From Cohnella kolymensis (GTDB taxonomy: Bacteria > Bacillota > Bacilli > Paenibacillales > Paenibacillaceae): 64,000 nucleotides of DNA. The position numbers were made by a program, and so were the translations under genes. Location: the NCBI RefSeq assembly GCF_000829465.1, contig NZ_JXAL01000034.1:62001-126000 (forward strand). Direction: 5' to 3'. Positions within the stretch are counted from its first letter, which is position 1, and every line of letters starts with the position of its first letter. Below the pieces are notes generated by a model. It saw nothing but the letters and a program-made list of their open reading frames with translations. It ran no database searches and was not told the DNA's origin. Shown here piece by piece: positions 27,338 through 38,320 of this stretch.

Positions 27338-27374
27338 TGGGATTTGGTCATGTCAATGAGAGGAGGCACCAGCT

Positions 27375-28073
27375 TTGCTTAGAAACGACGATATCTATGA
27401 ACACATTGCAACTCCATACGATTTGCTTATTTCAAAAGAAGACTACATGAACAACATCTCTGCAGCACTTTTGGACATTGCAGAATTTAATCATAAAGAC
27501 GTTGCCGATCTCGGAGCCGGAACCGGGCGGTTATCGTGCATGGTTGCGCCCCTATGCAAAAGCATTGTGGCTTTAGACTTCGCTGCTGATATGCTCAAGC
27601 TCACTGCAAGCAAGTTGTCGCAGATGAAACTGACGAATTGGAAAACAACCGTTGCAGATTTGCGACAACTGCCGCTGGAGGATCAAAGCATGGATATTGT
27701 CATGGCAGGATGGAGTATCTGTTATCTCGCCAGCAGCAATAACGAAGACTGGAGTGATAACTTAACCCGGGTATTGAATGAAGTGAACAGGGTGTTGAAG
27801 CCCAACGGTACCGTGATTGTCTTGGAAACCTTGGGCACTGGAAATGAACGGCCGGAGCCGCCTGACTTTCTGCAAAGCTATTTTACGAGACTTGAACAGG
27901 ACTTCGGATTCAAACACAAAGCCATTAGGACCGATTATCAGTTTGACTCGGTAGAACAAGCGGAAGCATTATGCCGCGACTTTTTCGGGGATTCATTAGG
28001 CGATTGGATCAGTAAAACAAAGACCGCCACTATTCCTGAATGTACGGGGATCTGGTGGAGAACTCAGGACTGA
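27375..28073 (+). CDS. Class I SAM-dependent methyltransferase
   Basis: 232 residues with the Rossmann methyltransferase motifs: motif I VADLGAGTGRLSCMVAPL (about 48-60), the acidic post-I residue in VALDFAADML, motif II-like DIVMAGWSICYL and motif III LKPNGTVIVLETLG. Substrate unknown. TTG 27375 is used with GAGGAGG 8 nt upstream. It belongs to a row of short accessory-type genes with mixed functions. Confidence 0.8.
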   Translation: MLRNDDIYEHIATPYDLLISKEDYMNNISAALLDIAEFNHKDVADLGAGTGRLSCMVAPLCKSIVALDFAADMLKLTASKLSQMKLTNWKTTVADLRQLPLEDQSMDIVMAGWSICYLASSNNEDWSDNLTRVLNEVNRVLKPNGTVIVLETLGTGNERPEPPDFLQSYFTRLEQDFGFKHKAIRTDYQFDSVEQAEALCRDFFGDSLGDWISKTKTATIPECTGIWWRTQD

Positions 28074-28103
28074 CGAAAACATCTCATTGAAGGAGTGATC
28101 CGA

Positions 28104-28550
28104 ATGAGCGGCAAGTTTGCTTTTACGAGAATCGGATATGTGTATGTGCCAACGACAAGGATCGATGAATCGATTGAATGGTATACGCGGAACCTGGAAT
28201 TCAAGCTTATTGATAAATTCAAAGACCGCGGTTCCTATTTGGCTGTTCTGCATCATCCGCATCGAAATTCCATTGCATTGCTCCTTATTGAAACGGAAGA
28301 CCGCAGGCCGTTGGAAATCTCAAGGAACGGAAATGCTTTTCCCATTATGGCTATTAATTGTCCTGATATTGAGTACACACATGCTTACTTAACGAACAAT
28401 GGCGTCTGGGTAGAAGACTTGCATACACTTGGAGCCGGAGAAGCCAAATACTTTTACTTTCGAGATAACGAAGGCAACTTGCTGGAAGCGGCTTGGTCGA
28501 AGTGGGATCCGAAGGATGAGATTAAACAAGAATTTCGGAAAGAAGCCTGA
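28104..28550 (+). CDS. VOC (glyoxalase/bleomycin-resistance) superfamily protein
   Basis: 148 residues with a paired beta-alpha-beta-beta-beta fold: FTRIGYVYVPTTRIDESIEWYTRNLEF begins module 1, and FYFRDNEGNLLEAAWSK carries the terminal metal-binding glutamate of module 2. The family binds divalent metal and covers isomerases, dioxygenases and resistance proteins; no specific reaction can be given. ATG 28104 is preferred to GTG 28095 because AAGGAG lies 8 nt upstream. Confidence 0.78.
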   Translation: MSGKFAFTRIGYVYVPTTRIDESIEWYTRNLEFKLIDKFKDRGSYLAVLHHPHRNSIALLLIETEDRRPLEISRNGNAFPIMAINCPDIEYTHAYLTNNGVWVEDLHTLGAGEAKYFYFRDNEGNLLEAAWSKWDPKDEIKQEFRKEA

Positions 28551-28592
28551 TAAATCAGACTTACGACGCAATCGAATACAAGGAGGGATCTT

Positions 28593-29239
28593 TTGCGCAA
28601 GAGATTTCTATTCCCGATACTATTACTTTTACTGCTCGCTCTTGCCGGATCAATTTATTACTACAGAAGTGATGATGGCTCAAGCGAAACGATACTAGAA
28701 GCGATAGCAAGGTGCGGGGCGATTCATACGTACACTATTTGATTCACAAAGAGCCTGTCGAGGGTGGAGTCGTCGTTTTTTACCGGAGGAACACGAAAGA
28801 TGACGTCCTGGACGTATCAGCAGAGTTTGTGAGAAAGACGAGATCAGGCTGGAAAATGGGCTATGGAGGGGGCTTGTCTACTGGCAAAGGCGAAGATGTC
28901 CGCATTGACGATTCCAGTATGTACCTACCCAGTACCGAGGGCACAGAGTTCGGCGACAGCCCTTTTCCCATGCAGTTCGGCTATGTCCAACACCCTCAAG
29001 AATCACGAATCGTTATTAGAGACAAAGCTACGGGTCTGTCGAAACAAGCGAAGATTGTAGAGATTAGCCGCGACTTCAAGCTATTTTATGTATTTCTCGA
29101 TAAATCACAAGGGCAGCAATTTGAAATCACAACCTATAATGCAGATGGAAAAATGATCAGACAGGAATCCATTGACGAAAGTCTTCTCTCAAACGCTTCT
29201 GAAGGTACAGAAACAATTCAGGGGGAAAAATTGCGATGA
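28593..29239 (+). pseudogene. Membrane-anchored hypothetical protein, frameshifted
   Basis: TTG 28593 follows AAGGAGG and begins RKRFLFPILLLLLLALAGSIYYY, written here as a short basic start plus one long helix. This frame ends at TGA 28740. From about 28712 another frame runs to 29239: RGDSYVHYLIHKEP, GGVVVFYRRN, GYVQHPQESRIVI. Adding one G at GG 28711-28712 fuses them as EAIARVRGDSYVHYL, giving about 215 residues. It is probably a single anchored extracytoplasmic protein with an outer beta domain. Unknown family. A homopolymer-type one-base loss is the simplest explanation. Confidence 0.6.
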
Positions 29240-29598
29240 AAATCTTGCAAAATGACAGGATCAAAGCTAAAGAGATCACTGCTTTTAACAGCAGGAACTT
29301 ATTGATGAATCGGATTATAATAAGTTATGACGAAATACATATCGGATGTATGTTTATTGGTGCAGACGGAATAGTAGGGTACCATCAGGCTACAACCGAG
29401 CAGTTGTTTCTTATCGTTGAAGGGGAGGGCTGGGTAAAAGGAGAGGATGGAGAAGAAATCTTTGTTACAGCGGGCTTCGCAGCCTTGTGGGATGCAGGGG
29501 AATGGCACGAATCAAAGAGTGAGAAAGGTATGACCGCTATCGTAATTGAAGGGAAGAACCTTAAACATTATTTACCTGAATACGGAGGGGTACTTTGA
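29236..29598 (+). CDS. Cupin-fold protein
   Basis: 120 residues. A single small beta-barrel is suggested by GYHQATTEQLFLIVEGEGWVKG and AALWDAGEWHESKSEKGMTA, which carry the two cupin motifs with H-x-E and late His residues. It may bind a metal or small ligand; many such proteins modify or sense sugars or amino acids. ATG 29236 overlaps the preceding gene by 4 bp. The 3' end overlaps the next gene by one base. Confidence 0.72.
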   Translation: MKILQNDRIKAKEITAFNSRNLLMNRIIISYDEIHIGCMFIGADGIVGYHQATTEQLFLIVEGEGWVKGEDGEEIFVTAGFAALWDAGEWHESKSEKGMTAIVIEGKNLKHYLPEYGGVL

Positions 29599-30041
29599 TG
29601 AAAATCGAATTGAACAAGAAGCAATACAGAGATTTAATAGAACTTTTGTTTCTGGGTAACTGGGTTGCCAATGCTTCGCGTACCGGCGCAGAAGGCGACG
29701 AGATGCTCGAGCAATATGAAGAAATTTATGACTACATATTATCTCATGCGACAACTTTTGAAGCGGACGATGTTGTTCAACAAGAAGGCAAGCAATTCTA
29801 TACGACGATGGATTTCGATGAGTCCATAATGCCTATCGTTGAGGACTACGATGACTACACGTTCTGGGAACAGCTTTCATTGAAATTAGCGGAACGGGAT
29901 CTGCTGCGGGAACTCGGACCGGTTAGTTTCAACGAAGCACATAGAGAGAGAATGTATGAAATCGCGGAAGAATATGAAATTGAATTTGAGAAAAATGGAT
30001 TGAAGAATCTGACATTGATGAAGCCGGAAAAGAAAAAGTAA
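29598..30041 (+). CDS. Acidic hypothetical protein
   Basis: 147 residues from ATG 29598, which shares its A with the stop codon of the cupin gene and follows GGAGGGG. Strongly acidic (EGDEMLEQYEEIYDYIL, MPIVEDYDDYTFWEQL) with amphipathic helices; no membrane segment. Similar short acidic proteins occur in Bacillales but I cannot name a family with confidence. Overlap with the cupin gene shows one transcription unit. Confidence 0.6.
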   Translation: MKIELNKKQYRDLIELLFLGNWVANASRTGAEGDEMLEQYEEIYDYILSHATTFEADDVVQQEGKQFYTTMDFDESIMPIVEDYDDYTFWEQLSLKLAERDLLRELGPVSFNEAHRERMYEIAEEYEIEFEKNGLKNLTLMKPEKKK

Positions 30042-30143
30042 TGATCGTGGTGCTTTAGGTTGACAGTTACAAAAAGGACACTTACATCAGGACACTTACA
30101 ACAAGGAATCGGAATCGGTTCCTTTTGTTTTGGAGTGATAAGC

Positions 30144-30675
30144 GTGCGAGACGAGTCGGCAGATCTTTTTCTGAAAATATCATTGCACCGAATGATGGAT
30201 CATTATTATCCGAAGTTGCTTGAGTGTCTTCAACGAATCAAAAAAAGACGAATTGTGGCACAGCGAAGAGTGTTCTAATTCAATCGGCGGAATCATTCTG
30301 CATATGTGCAAACATATTGAGAGAAATCATGACAAATATCTTAAATCCGATCAACGTGTCGAGAACAAAGAAGGGATTGAAAATTACTTCCCGGTTGTTC
30401 ATGATATGGAGCCGGACATATTAATTAACCAGGTTAAATACTCCTTTGAAATGTGGAAGCAATTAATAACTTACTTATTGGAGAGCAAGCAGTCGAGCTT
30501 TGATATGCATTCGGTGTACCATGTGGTCGAACATTGCGGTTATCACTTAGGGCAGATCGTGGATCGAGTACAGCGGATTTCCGGGCAACCGTTCCAATTC
30601 TGCCAAAGGGGCATAAACGAAAAAAACTTGAAGGACATTATTGACCGGAGGTATCCAGGTGGAAAAGACGATTAA
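30144..30675 (+). pseudogene. DinB-like protein, frameshifted in an A7 tract
   Basis: GTG 30144 follows TTGGAGTG and begins VRDESADLFLKISLHRMMD. The frame runs into a stop at 30276-30278. The continuation KDELWHSEECSNSIGGIILHMC lies in the next frame and runs to 30675. Reducing the seven-A run at 30240-30246 to six fuses them into about 176 residues. Histidines expected for the DinB metal site are present: H in MCKHIERN and HVVEHCGYHLGQI. DinB-fold proteins include thiol-dependent transferases; function here unknown. Upstream at 30075-30100 two perfect copies of AGGACACTTACA lie 14 bp apart. Confidence 0.68.
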
Positions 30676-31371
30676 AAATGTTGATGAGCTCTTTGAGATG
30701 TTAGATTCTAGCTTCCGGACTGAAAAGCAATTTTGGGAGCCATTTTATTCAAATCGGCAGCGGCTCATTCCCTTTTTTGTAAACAAGCCCTGCGAAAACC
30801 TTGTATCGTACATAGAGGACGGAAAGATTCACGCAGGCAAGGCAATGGAACTCGGATGCGGACCTGGGCGAAACGCACTATTTTTAGCAAGCCGCGGGTT
30901 TTCAGTTGATGCATTTGATCTTTCTGAAGTCGCGATTGAATGGGCTAAAGAAAGAGCCAAGGAAGCTGGGCTTAACATCAATTTCAAATGTGAATCGGTG
31001 TTTAACCTGGCGCCGCAACAAGAATACGATTTTGTATACGATTCAGGCTGTCTGCACCATTTGCTGCCACATCGAAGAGTGCAATATATACAAATGATAT
31101 ATAACGGACTCAAACCGCAAGGCTATTTCGGACTGACATGTTTTGCCCCGGTTACGGAGAGATTGGCGGACCTGAATTAGAAATGACGGATTGGGATGTC
31201 TATCAAGAGAGATCGATGAAGGGCGGACTTGCTTTTACAGAAGAGAAACTTAGATATATATTATCTGATCACTTCGAGTGTATTGAACTCAGGAAAATGC
31301 GGGAAAACAGCTCTGAAGATCCGACATTTGGAGTGCCCTTTTTATGGACTTCTCTGTGGAGGAAGAAGTAA
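30659..31371 (+). pseudogene. SAM-dependent methyltransferase, frameshifted
   Basis: GTG 30659 sits 7 nt after GGAGG inside the end of the DinB-like gene. Motif I is MELGCGPGRNALFLASRGFSV, followed by DAFDLSEVAIEWA, DFVYDSGCLHHLLPH and LKPQGYFGLTCFAP. The frame then terminates early (31178-31180), while PGYGEIGGPELEMTD continues one frame away to 31371. Adding one G or C in CCCCGG (31146-31151) joins them as FAPGYGEIGG, a protein of about 237 residues. It resembles thiopurine/tellurite-type small methyltransferases in general plan; substrate unknown. One-base loss in a homopolymer is likely. Confidence 0.72.
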
Positions 31372-31398
31372 TTGTTTGGTTTTTAATTGCTCAGTGTA

Positions 31399-31427
31399 TT
31401 GATTTATGTGTGAAATACTAGTAAATT
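31399..31427 (+). promoter_or_regulatory. Possible sigma-A promoter of the branched-chain acyl-CoA operon
   Basis: TTGATT (31399-31404) and TAAATT (31422-31427) are spaced 17 bp, ahead of the first operon gene. Agreement with the consensus is moderate (4/6 and 4/6). Confidence 0.35.
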
Positions 31428-31502
31428 CTGTCTGTAGACGAACAAATATGCATTTCATGAGCAGCCACAGCTTAACGATGATCTTGTTTAAGGAGGTGGT
31501 TA

Positions 31503-31568
31503 TTGGAGGGTGATATCCGCATAGAATGGTGTTGTCGGCGTCTGAAGTCGAAGGGGGATACGGAATGA
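31503..31568 (+). CDS. Possible 21-codon leader peptide overlapping the first dehydrogenase gene
   Basis: TTG 31503 is 6 nt after a perfect AGGAGG (31491-31496). The frame gives 21 codons, ending with [10 protein letters not shown] and a TGA whose TG is shared with the ATG of the acyl-CoA dehydrogenase gene (ATGA overlap). Such spacing allows translational coupling. The peptide contains adjacent Cys-Cys and no run of one amino acid, so classical attenuation is not evident. It could also be a chance ORF. Confidence 0.35.
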   Translation: MEGDIRIEWCCRRLKSKGDTE

Positions 31569-32707
31569 ACTTTGACTTATCGGATGAACAGAGATTGATT
31601 GTCTCGAAGGTGCGCGAGTTCGTAAAAAATGAGGTTGAACCTACCGCGGCCGAACGGGATGAGGAAGAACGATTTGATCGAAGACTGTTCGACAGGATGG
31701 GCGAGCTTGGCTTGACCGGTATTCCTTGGCCTGTCGAATATGGCGGCCTGGGATCGGACTACATCGCGTATGTGATGGTCGTTGAGGAGCTGTCCCGCGC
31801 ATGCGCATCCACCGGAGTGATGCTGTCCGTACATACTTCTCTCACCGGCTGGGCCATGTACAACTATGGAACGGAAGAGCAAAAGCAAAAATTTCTGCGG
31901 CCGTTAGCGGAAGGGAAGAAGCTGGGCGCTTATTGTTTGACCGAAAGCGGATCAGGATCCGATGCCGGAGCGATGAGCACAAAGGCAGTACAGGATGGCG
32001 ACGGATATCGATTGAACGGCTCTAAAATATTTGTTACGAACGCTGGAGAAGCGGACTTTTACCTCGTTTTTGCGATTAGCGGCGGCGACCGGCACAGACG
32101 AGAAACCAGCGCGTTCATTGTTGAAAAAGGAACACCCGGTTTTCATTTCGGCAAAAAGGAGAAAAAGCTGGGGATCCGTTCTTCACCGACGATGGAGATT
32201 ATGTTCGATAACTGCCGCGTACCGCACGAGAACATGCTCGGTACGAAAGGTGAAGGCTTCAAAATAGCGTTGTCAGCTCTGGATGGCGGACGAAGCGGAA
32301 TTGCAGCGCAGGCTTTAGGGATTGCCCAAGGCGCAATGGATGCTTCCATTGCCTATGTCAAACGATGCAGACAGCTTGGTGGGCTGAACAACGAACATCA
32401 GGCCATTGATTTCAAAATAGCGGATATGGCCAATAAAATTGAGGCGGCCAGGCTGCTTACTTATCAGGCGGCATGGCGCAAAAGCATGGGCTTGCCTCAC
32501 GGCAAAGAGTCCGCTTTCGCCAAGCTTTTCGCCAGCAATACGGCAGTCCAGGTTACACTCGCCGCCGTGGAGATATTCGGGGAGCACGGCTACAGCCACG
32601 ATTACCCCGTCCAACGGTTTTTACGCGATGCTAAAATTACACAAATTTACGAGGGCACGAATGAGATCCAACATATTGTCATTTCACGCATGCTGCTGGC
32701 TGAGTGA
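31565..32707 (+). CDS. Acyl-CoA dehydrogenase (short/branched-chain type), copy 1
   Basis: 380 residues, standard acyl-CoA dehydrogenase length. Signatures: [19 protein letters not shown] at the N-terminus, [21 protein letters not shown] around the FAD/substrate site, [18 protein letters not shown], and the catalytic glutamate region [20 protein letters not shown]. It oxidises a short acyl-CoA to the enoyl-CoA with FAD, passing electrons to ETF. The second copy downstream is clearly a paralogue. This copy has [16 protein letters not shown] where copy 2 has the commoner [16 protein letters not shown], so it is the more diverged of the pair. ATG 31565 follows GGGGG. First gene of the operon. 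Confidence 0.9.
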   Translation: MNFDLSDEQRLIVSKVREFVKNEVEPTAAERDEEERFDRRLFDRMGELGLTGIPWPVEYGGLGSDYIAYVMVVEELSRACASTGVMLSVHTSLTGWAMYNYGTEEQKQKFLRPLAEGKKLGAYCLTESGSGSDAGAMSTKAVQDGDGYRLNGSKIFVTNAGEADFYLVFAISGGDRHRRETSAFIVEKGTPGFHFGKKEKKLGIRSSPTMEIMFDNCRVPHENMLGTKGEGFKIALSALDGGRSGIAAQALGIAQGAMDASIAYVKRCRQLGGLNNEHQAIDFKIADMANKIEAARLLTYQAAWRKSMGLPHGKESAFAKLFASNTAVQVTLAAVEIFGEHGYSHDYPVQRFLRDAKITQIYEGTNEIQHIVISRMLLAE

Positions 32708-32858
32708 ACCATTTCCTTCAGGGCAATTGTTGTAACCGGTTTCATTTTAATAGCCCGAATCCCCTAGCCACAACATGAATAAAAATAAAAAGGCTTCGCT
32801 GATCCAGTCAGTGGGGTCTTTGCGTGTGCGTTCAAGACTGTACGAAGGAGGCTGCGGC

Positions 32859-34001
32859 ATGGACTTTGCCTTATCGGAAGAGCTTGAAATGATCCGCGCG
32901 ATGGTGCGTGATTTCGCCAAGAACGAAATCGCGCCCAGCGCAGCGGCACGGGATGAAGAAGAACGTTTTGATCGGGCATTGTTCGACAAAATGGGTGAAC
33001 TCGGATTGACCGGCATTCCATGGTCTGAAGATTACGGCGGATTGGGCTCGGACTACTTGACCTATGTGGTGGCGGTGGAAGAGCTGTCGCGCGTGTGTGC
33101 CTCGACCGGGGTAACACTTTCCGCGCATATCTCTCTTGCCGGCTGGCCCATTTATAAATTCGGAACGGAAGAGCAGAAACAACGATTTTTGCGGCCGATG
33201 GCGGAAGGTAAAAAGCTTGGCGCTTACGGCTTGACCGAGAATGGCTCCGGTTCCGACGCGGGCTCCATGAGAACAACGGCAATCCGCGACGGTGACCATT
33301 ATGTTGTAAACGGTTCCAAAATATTTATTACGAACGGCGGCGATGCAGAGATCTACGTCGTGTTCGCATTGACAGACCCGCAGCTTAAACATAAAGGATG
33401 CAGCGCGTTCATTATTGAAAAAGGCACACCGGGCTTTACATTCGGCAAAAAGGAAAGAAAATTGGGTATTCGGTCATCCCCGACAATGGAAATTATTTTT
33501 GAGGATTGCCGCATTCCGAAAGAGAATTTGCTCGGCCAAGAAGGCGAAGGCTTCAAAATTGCGATGATGACACTCGATGGCGGACGAAACGGAATCGCCG
33601 CTCAAGCGGTAGGTATTGCCCAGGGAGCTCTGGATGCCTCTATTGCTTATGCGAAAGAGCGTCAGCAGTTCGGCAAGCCGATTGCATCCCAGCAAGCGAT
33701 TGCGTTCAAGATCGCCGACATGGCGACCAAGATCGAAGCGGCCAGATTGCTTACTTATCAGGCGGCATGGCGGGAAGGCCAAGGATTGAGCTATGGCAAG
33801 GAATCCGCTTTCGCCAAGCTGTTCGCTGCGGACACCGCGATGGAGGTAACCGTCGAAGCCGTGCAGGTTTTTGGTGGATACGGCTATACGAAGGATTTTC
33901 CTGTTGAACGGTATATGCGCGATGCCAAAATCACGCAAATATACGAAGGTACCAACGAAATTCAGCGTGTCATTATTTCTCGCATGTTGTTAACCGACTG
34001 A
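32859..34001 (+). CDS. Acyl-CoA dehydrogenase (short/branched-chain type), copy 2
   Basis: 380 residues, the same length as the upstream paralogue and alignable throughout: [74 protein letters not shown], and [19 protein letters not shown] with the catalytic glutamate. Length, family and neighbours (BKDH, IcmF) suggest butyryl-, isobutyryl- or isovaleryl-CoA as substrate; the exact chain is not decided by sequence alone. ATG 32859 is chosen because AAGGAGG lies 7 nt upstream; the frame extends to 32775 without an SD. The 150-bp gap before it holds no gene or clear terminator. Confidence 0.92.
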   Translation: MDFALSEELEMIRAMVRDFAKNEIAPSAAARDEEERFDRALFDKMGELGLTGIPWSEDYGGLGSDYLTYVVAVEELSRVCASTGVTLSAHISLAGWPIYKFGTEEQKQRFLRPMAEGKKLGAYGLTENGSGSDAGSMRTTAIRDGDHYVVNGSKIFITNGGDAEIYVVFALTDPQLKHKGCSAFIIEKGTPGFTFGKKERKLGIRSSPTMEIIFEDCRIPKENLLGQEGEGFKIAMMTLDGGRNGIAAQAVGIAQGALDASIAYAKERQQFGKPIASQQAIAFKIADMATKIEAARLLTYQAAWREGQGLSYGKESAFAKLFAADTAMEVTVEAVQVFGGYGYTKDFPVERYMRDAKITQIYEGTNEIQRVIISRMLLTD

Positions 34002-34016
34002 AGAGGAGGAACTGCC

Positions 34017-37000
34017 GTGGAATCGGATACCGTTTATCGTTCCAAGCATAAAGTGAGATTCGTGACTGCATCGGCATTGTTCGACGGGCACGATGTTTCC
34101 ATCAACATTATGCGGCGTATTCTTCAGGCAAACGGGGCGGAAGTGATTCACCTCGGGCACAACCGCTCGGCCGGTGAAGTGGTTCGAACCGCGATACAGG
34201 AAGACGTTCAAGGCATCGCCGTGTCTTCCTATCAAGGCGGCCATGTCGAATATTTTAAATATATGATCGATTTACTCAGAGAGAAAGGCGCCGAAAAGAT
34301 CCGGTTGTACGGCGGAGGCGGGGGGGTCATTCTTCCTTCGGAAATGAAAGCTCTTCATGATTATGGAGTTGCCCGCATCTTCTCGCCTGACGACGGAAGG
34401 GAGTTCGGCCTTGAGGGAATGATCCGGCTGATGATCGAAGAGTGTGATTTTTCGACGGTTGCGGAGCATATGCCCAGTCCGGACGCCCTGCGCTCCGACA
34501 ATCATCGGAACGTTGCTCAACTCATCACGGTTGTCGAGAATACCCGGGATCACAATGTAAAGGACTTAATCCCGCCTGCTTCAAACCATTGTCCGATTAT
34601 CGGCATCACGGGTACAGGGGGTGCGGGGAAGAGCAGCCTAACCGATGAATTGGTGCGCCGATACCTGCGGCAATATCCGGATCGAACCATTGCGATACTG
34701 TCGGTGGACCCGACCAAGCAGAGGACGGGCGGCGCGCTGCTCGGCGACCGGATTCGCATGAACGCCGTAGACTCCGAGCGGGTGTATATGCGAAGCTTGG
34801 CGACACGCGGATCCGGCAATGAGCTGTCGGGCAGCATTCGTGACGTCATTTCGGTGGTGAAGGCGGCAGGCTTTGACATGATCCTGGTGGAAACGAGCGG
34901 GATCGGGCAAGGGGATCACCGGATTACCGAAGTTGCGGATGTGTCTTTGTATGTAATGACAAGCGAGTTCGGCGCGCCTTCCCAACTCGAGAAGATAGAC
35001 ATGATCGATTATGCCGATCTGATCGCCATTAATAAGTTTGATCGCAGGGGCTCGGAGGACGCTCTTCGGGATGTGAAGAAGCAATATCAGAGAAATCACG
35101 GCTTATTCGACAGTGCGGTCGAAACGATGCCCGTATATGGTACGATGGCCAGTCAGTTTAACGATGCCGGGGTGAACGTTTTGTTTGCGGCGTTGATCGA
35201 CACTGTGAACCGGAAGTGTTCGCTTCAGTGGCCGCTCCCCGATTTCTCCCATGTGCATGACCCTAAGAAGCAGGACATTATTCCGACTGATCGCACACGT
35301 TATTTAGGTGAAATCGCACAAACAGTACGTTCTTATACAGCGTTCACTGAAAGTGAAGCCGAACTCGCAAGCGCCTGCTACCGAATCGCGGGATCGGTTC
35401 AAGCGTTGCGGGAGCAACAGGATTCAGCCGACATGATCACGCCGCTGGAAAAGCTTAAGGAATCGTATGAGGAGCGTATGCAGAAGCAGACACGCAACTT
35501 GATCGATCAATGGCCCGAATTACAGCGGCGCTATACGGGAAGTACGTTTGTCTCGCGAATCCGCGACAAAGAAATCGTGACTGAGCTGACGACACAAAGC
35601 TTATCCGGGCTCGAGATCCCGAAAGTCAGCTTGCCCAAGTTCCGGGATTGGGGAGACCTTGTACGTTGGCAGTACCGTGAGAATGTACCCGGGGAGTTTC
35701 CGTATACGGCAGGCGTGTTTCCTTTTAAACGCAAAGAAGAGGACCCGAAGCGCCAGTTTGCCGGAGAAGGAACGCCTGAAAGAACGAACTTGAGGTTTCA
35801 TTACCTGTCGCAGAACGATCAAGCCAAGCGGTTGAGCACGGCATTCGATTCCGTCACCTTGTACGGCGAGGACCCGGATTTGCGGCCCGATATCTTCGGA
35901 AAAATCGGTGAAAGCGGTGTGAGTGTCTGTACGCTGGATGATATGAAAAAGCTGTATGCCGGCTTTGATCTCTGCCATCCGATGACCTCGGTATCGATGA
36001 CGATCAACGGTCCTGCGCCTGTTCTGCTTGCCATGTACATGAATACAGCGATCGACTTTGAGACGGACAGGTTCCGCCGTGAAGAAGGCAGAGAGCCGAC
36101 AACCGAGGACGCGGAACGAATTCGCAGCACGACGCTGAACTCGGTAAGAGGAACCGTGCAAGCCGATATCCTAAAGGAGGATCAAGGGCAGAACACCTGC
36201 ATTTTCTCCACGGAATTTGCGCTGCGGATGATGGGTGACATCCAGCAATATTTTATCGATCAGAAGGTCCGCAATTATTACTCCGTGTCCATCTCGGGCT
36301 ATCATATCGCCGAAGCCGGCGCAAATCCGATCTCTCAGTTGGCGTTTACGCTGGCGAACGGATTCACGTATGTCGAATATTATCTGTCACGCGGCATGCA
36401 CATCGACGACTTCGCCCCCAATCTCTCCTTCTTTTTCAGCAATGGGCTTGATCCGGAGTATACGGTAATCGGCCGGGTGGCGCGCAGAATTTGGGCAACG
36501 GTTATGAAAATGAAATATAAAGCCAATGATCGCAGCCAGAAACTCAAATATCACATTCAAACCTCCGGACGTTCCCTGCATGCGCAGGAGATCGATTTCA
36601 ACGATATCCGCACAACGCTTCAAGCCCTGATGGCGATTCAGGACAATTGCAATTCGCTTCACACGAACTCCTATGACGAGGCAATCACCACCCCGACGGA
36701 AGATTCGGTACGCCGGGCTATGGCCATTCAATTGATCCTTACGAAAGAGCTCGGGTTATTGAAAAATGAAAACATGCTGCAAGGTTCGTTCATTATCGAG
36801 GAATTGACTGACCTGGTGGAAGAGGCGGTATTGCAGGAGCTTGAACGGCTGAGCGACAGGGGCGGAGTCCTTGGAGCCATGGAGCTGCAATATCAGCGGG
36901 GAAAAATCCAGGACGAGTCGATGTTGTATGAGATGAAAAAACATAGCGGCGAGCTGCCTATTATCGGTGTAAACACGTTCCTCAATCCGAATCCGCCTGC

Positions 37001-37247
37001 AGGAGAGCTGAACATTGCGCTAGCCCGCGCATCGTTTGAGGAAAAGGAGCATCAGATGACACAGCTGAAAATATTCCAAGAGAAACATCAGGCGGAAGCG
37101 CCTGCCTCATTAGCCAAACTGCAGCAAGCGGCACTTGATGGCGGGAACATTTTCGCAGAGTTAATGGAGACGGTTAGAGTAGCAAGCTTGGGGCAAATCA
37201 CTCGTGCCCTCTATGAAGTAGGCGGACAGTATCGACGCAATATGTAA
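34017..37247 (+). CDS. icmF: IcmF, fused isobutyryl-CoA mutase with G-protein chaperone
   Basis: 1076 residues. N-terminal B12-binding domain (about 10-140) with the DGHD cobalamin-His motif in [12 protein letters not shown]. Central MeaI-type GTPase (about 190-410): P-loop GTGGAGKSS at about 199-207, [29 protein letters not shown] and NKFDRRG. C-terminal mutase TIM barrel (about 520-1076) with [28 protein letters not shown] and [20 protein letters not shown]. This order, and GVFPFKR in place of the methylmalonyl-CoA mutase YAGF region, identify IcmF. It interconverts isobutyryl-CoA and n-butyryl-CoA (isovaleryl/pivalyl in some) with adenosylcobalamin. GTG 34017 follows GAGGAGG, 15 bp after the dehydrogenase gene. 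Confidence 0.95.
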   Translation: MESDTVYRSKHKVRFVTASALFDGHDVSINIMRRILQANGAEVIHLGHNRSAGEVVRTAIQEDVQGIAVSSYQGGHVEYFKYMIDLLREKGAEKIRLYGGGGGVILPSEMKALHDYGVARIFSPDDGREFGLEGMIRLMIEECDFSTVAEHMPSPDALRSDNHRNVAQLITVVENTRDHNVKDLIPPASNHCPIIGITGTGGAGKSSLTDELVRRYLRQYPDRTIAILSVDPTKQRTGGALLGDRIRMNAVDSERVYMRSLATRGSGNELSGSIRDVISVVKAAGFDMILVETSGIGQGDHRITEVADVSLYVMTSEFGAPSQLEKIDMIDYADLIAINKFDRRGSEDALRDVKKQYQRNHGLFDSAVETMPVYGTMASQFNDAGVNVLFAALIDTVNRKCSLQWPLPDFSHVHDPKKQDIIPTDRTRYLGEIAQTVRSYTAFTESEAELASACYRIAGSVQALREQQDSADMITPLEKLKESYEERMQKQTRNLIDQWPELQRRYTGSTFVSRIRDKEIVTELTTQSLSGLEIPKVSLPKFRDWGDLVRWQYRENVPGEFPYTAGVFPFKRKEEDPKRQFAGEGTPERTNLRFHYLSQNDQAKRLSTAFDSVTLYGEDPDLRPDIFGKIGESGVSVCTLDDMKKLYAGFDLCHPMTSVSMTINGPAPVLLAMYMNTAIDFETDRFRREEGREPTTEDAERIRSTTLNSVRGTVQADILKEDQGQNTCIFSTEFALRMMGDIQQYFIDQKVRNYYSVSISGYHIAEAGANPISQLAFTLANGFTYVEYYLSRGMHIDDFAPNLSFFFSNGLDPEYTVIGRVARRIWATVMKMKYKANDRSQKLKYHIQTSGRSLHAQEIDFNDIRTTLQALMAIQDNCNSLHTNSYDEAITTPTEDSVRRAMAIQLILTKELGLLKNENMLQGSFIIEELTDLVEEAVLQELERLSDRGGVLGAMELQYQRGKIQDESMLYEMKKHSGELPIIGVNTFLNPNPPAGELNIALARASFEEKEHQMTQLKIFQEKHQAEAPASLAKLQQAALDGGNIFAELMETVRVASLGQITRALYEVGGQYRRNM

Positions 37248-37308
37248 TCGGCAGGACACAAGTTCATGCAGCAGTTCATTCTGTCAAAGTAGAAGCGGAG
37301 GGTTTAGC

Positions 37309-38319
37309 ATGGCCTCTCAGACCGTCACCAAGCATAGGCAGATCGGTTTAACGGATGAACAGGTTCTAGAGATGTACACGATTATGCTGAAGGCTAGAAG
37401 ATATGACGAACGCGCATTACTCATTCAACGTTCGGGCAAGACCGCGTTTCATATCTCCGGGATCGGCCAAGAAACGGCGCAGGTAGCGGCAGCGTTCGCT
37501 TTACAAAAACAGCATGACTACTTTTGTCCCTACTATCGCGATTACGGCGTCGTTCTCTCGGCCGGCATGACTTTGCACGAGCTTATGCTTTTATCGTTCG
37601 TGAAGGCGGAGGACGTCAACGCCGGCAGGCAGATGCCCGCGCATTTCAGTCACAGGAAGCATCATATCGTCACCGGATCAAGCCCGGTTTCCACGCAGGT
37701 TCTTCATGCCGTCGGTATTGCTCTCAGCGCCGTGATGGACCAAGAGGATCGCGTCGCATTTACGAGCTTCGGTGAAGGGTCCAGCAATCAAGGCGATGTG
37801 CATGAAGCATTTAACTTCGCCGGCGTTTTTAAGCTGCCGGTCATTTTCATGTGTGAGAACAACCAGTATGCGATCTCCATTCCTGCTCATAGACAAGTAG
37901 CCGGACGAGTGGTGGACCGGGCCGCGGGATATGGCTTCCCTGGCGTCCGCGTAGATGGCAACGATCCGCTTGAGGTCTATCAGGCGGTCAAAGAAGCACG
38001 CGAACGAGCGGTTCGCGGTGCGGGTCCGACCTTGATCGAGGCGATGCTTTACCGCATTTCGCCGCATTCGACTGCGGACGATGACATGATTTACAGAACG
38101 AAAGAAGAGGTCGAATACCACAAGGAACAGGACGGGATCCAAAAGTTTCGCGCTTATTTGCTCGAGTGCGGCGTGTTGGACGAAGAACTGGACCGTTCGG
38201 TGAATGAGGAAGTTATGCGCGAATTGAATGAGGCGACCAAATATGCCGACAAAGCGCCTTATCCCTCGCCCGAGGACGCATTAAAGCATGTCTATGCTGA
38301 AGACGGGGGTGGCATATAA
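37309..38319 (+). CDS. bkdAA: Branched-chain 2-oxoacid dehydrogenase E1 alpha
   Basis: 336 residues. The ThDP motif is GEGSSNQGDVHEAFNFAGVF ending in the CENNQYAIS pair of Asn. The regulatory-loop type region YRISPHSTADDDMIYRTKEE follows. It decarboxylates branched-chain 2-oxoacids with thiamine diphosphate together with E1 beta. Specificity for branched-chain rather than pyruvate substrates is inferred from IcmF and acyl-CoA dehydrogenases in the operon. ATG 37309 has GGAGGG 6 nt upstream. Its stop is adjacent to the E1 beta start. Confidence 0.9.
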   Translation: MASQTVTKHRQIGLTDEQVLEMYTIMLKARRYDERALLIQRSGKTAFHISGIGQETAQVAAAFALQKQHDYFCPYYRDYGVVLSAGMTLHELMLLSFVKAEDVNAGRQMPAHFSHRKHHIVTGSSPVSTQVLHAVGIALSAVMDQEDRVAFTSFGEGSSNQGDVHEAFNFAGVFKLPVIFMCENNQYAISIPAHRQVAGRVVDRAAGYGFPGVRVDGNDPLEVYQAVKEARERAVRGAGPTLIEAMLYRISPHSTADDDMIYRTKEEVEYHKEQDGIQKFRAYLLECGVLDEELDRSVNEEVMRELNEATKYADKAPYPSPEDALKHVYAEDGGGI

Positions 38320-38320
38320 A

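Noticed and set aside
33990-34020. Cobalamin riboswitch upstream of icmF
   Set aside because: Only 15 bp separate icmF from the preceding gene, and the region before the operon shows no B12-box; no evidence.
35601-36161. Long minus-strand ORFs opposite icmF and other genes
   Set aside because: They are antisense shadows of strongly conserved genes, with no SD or family motifs.
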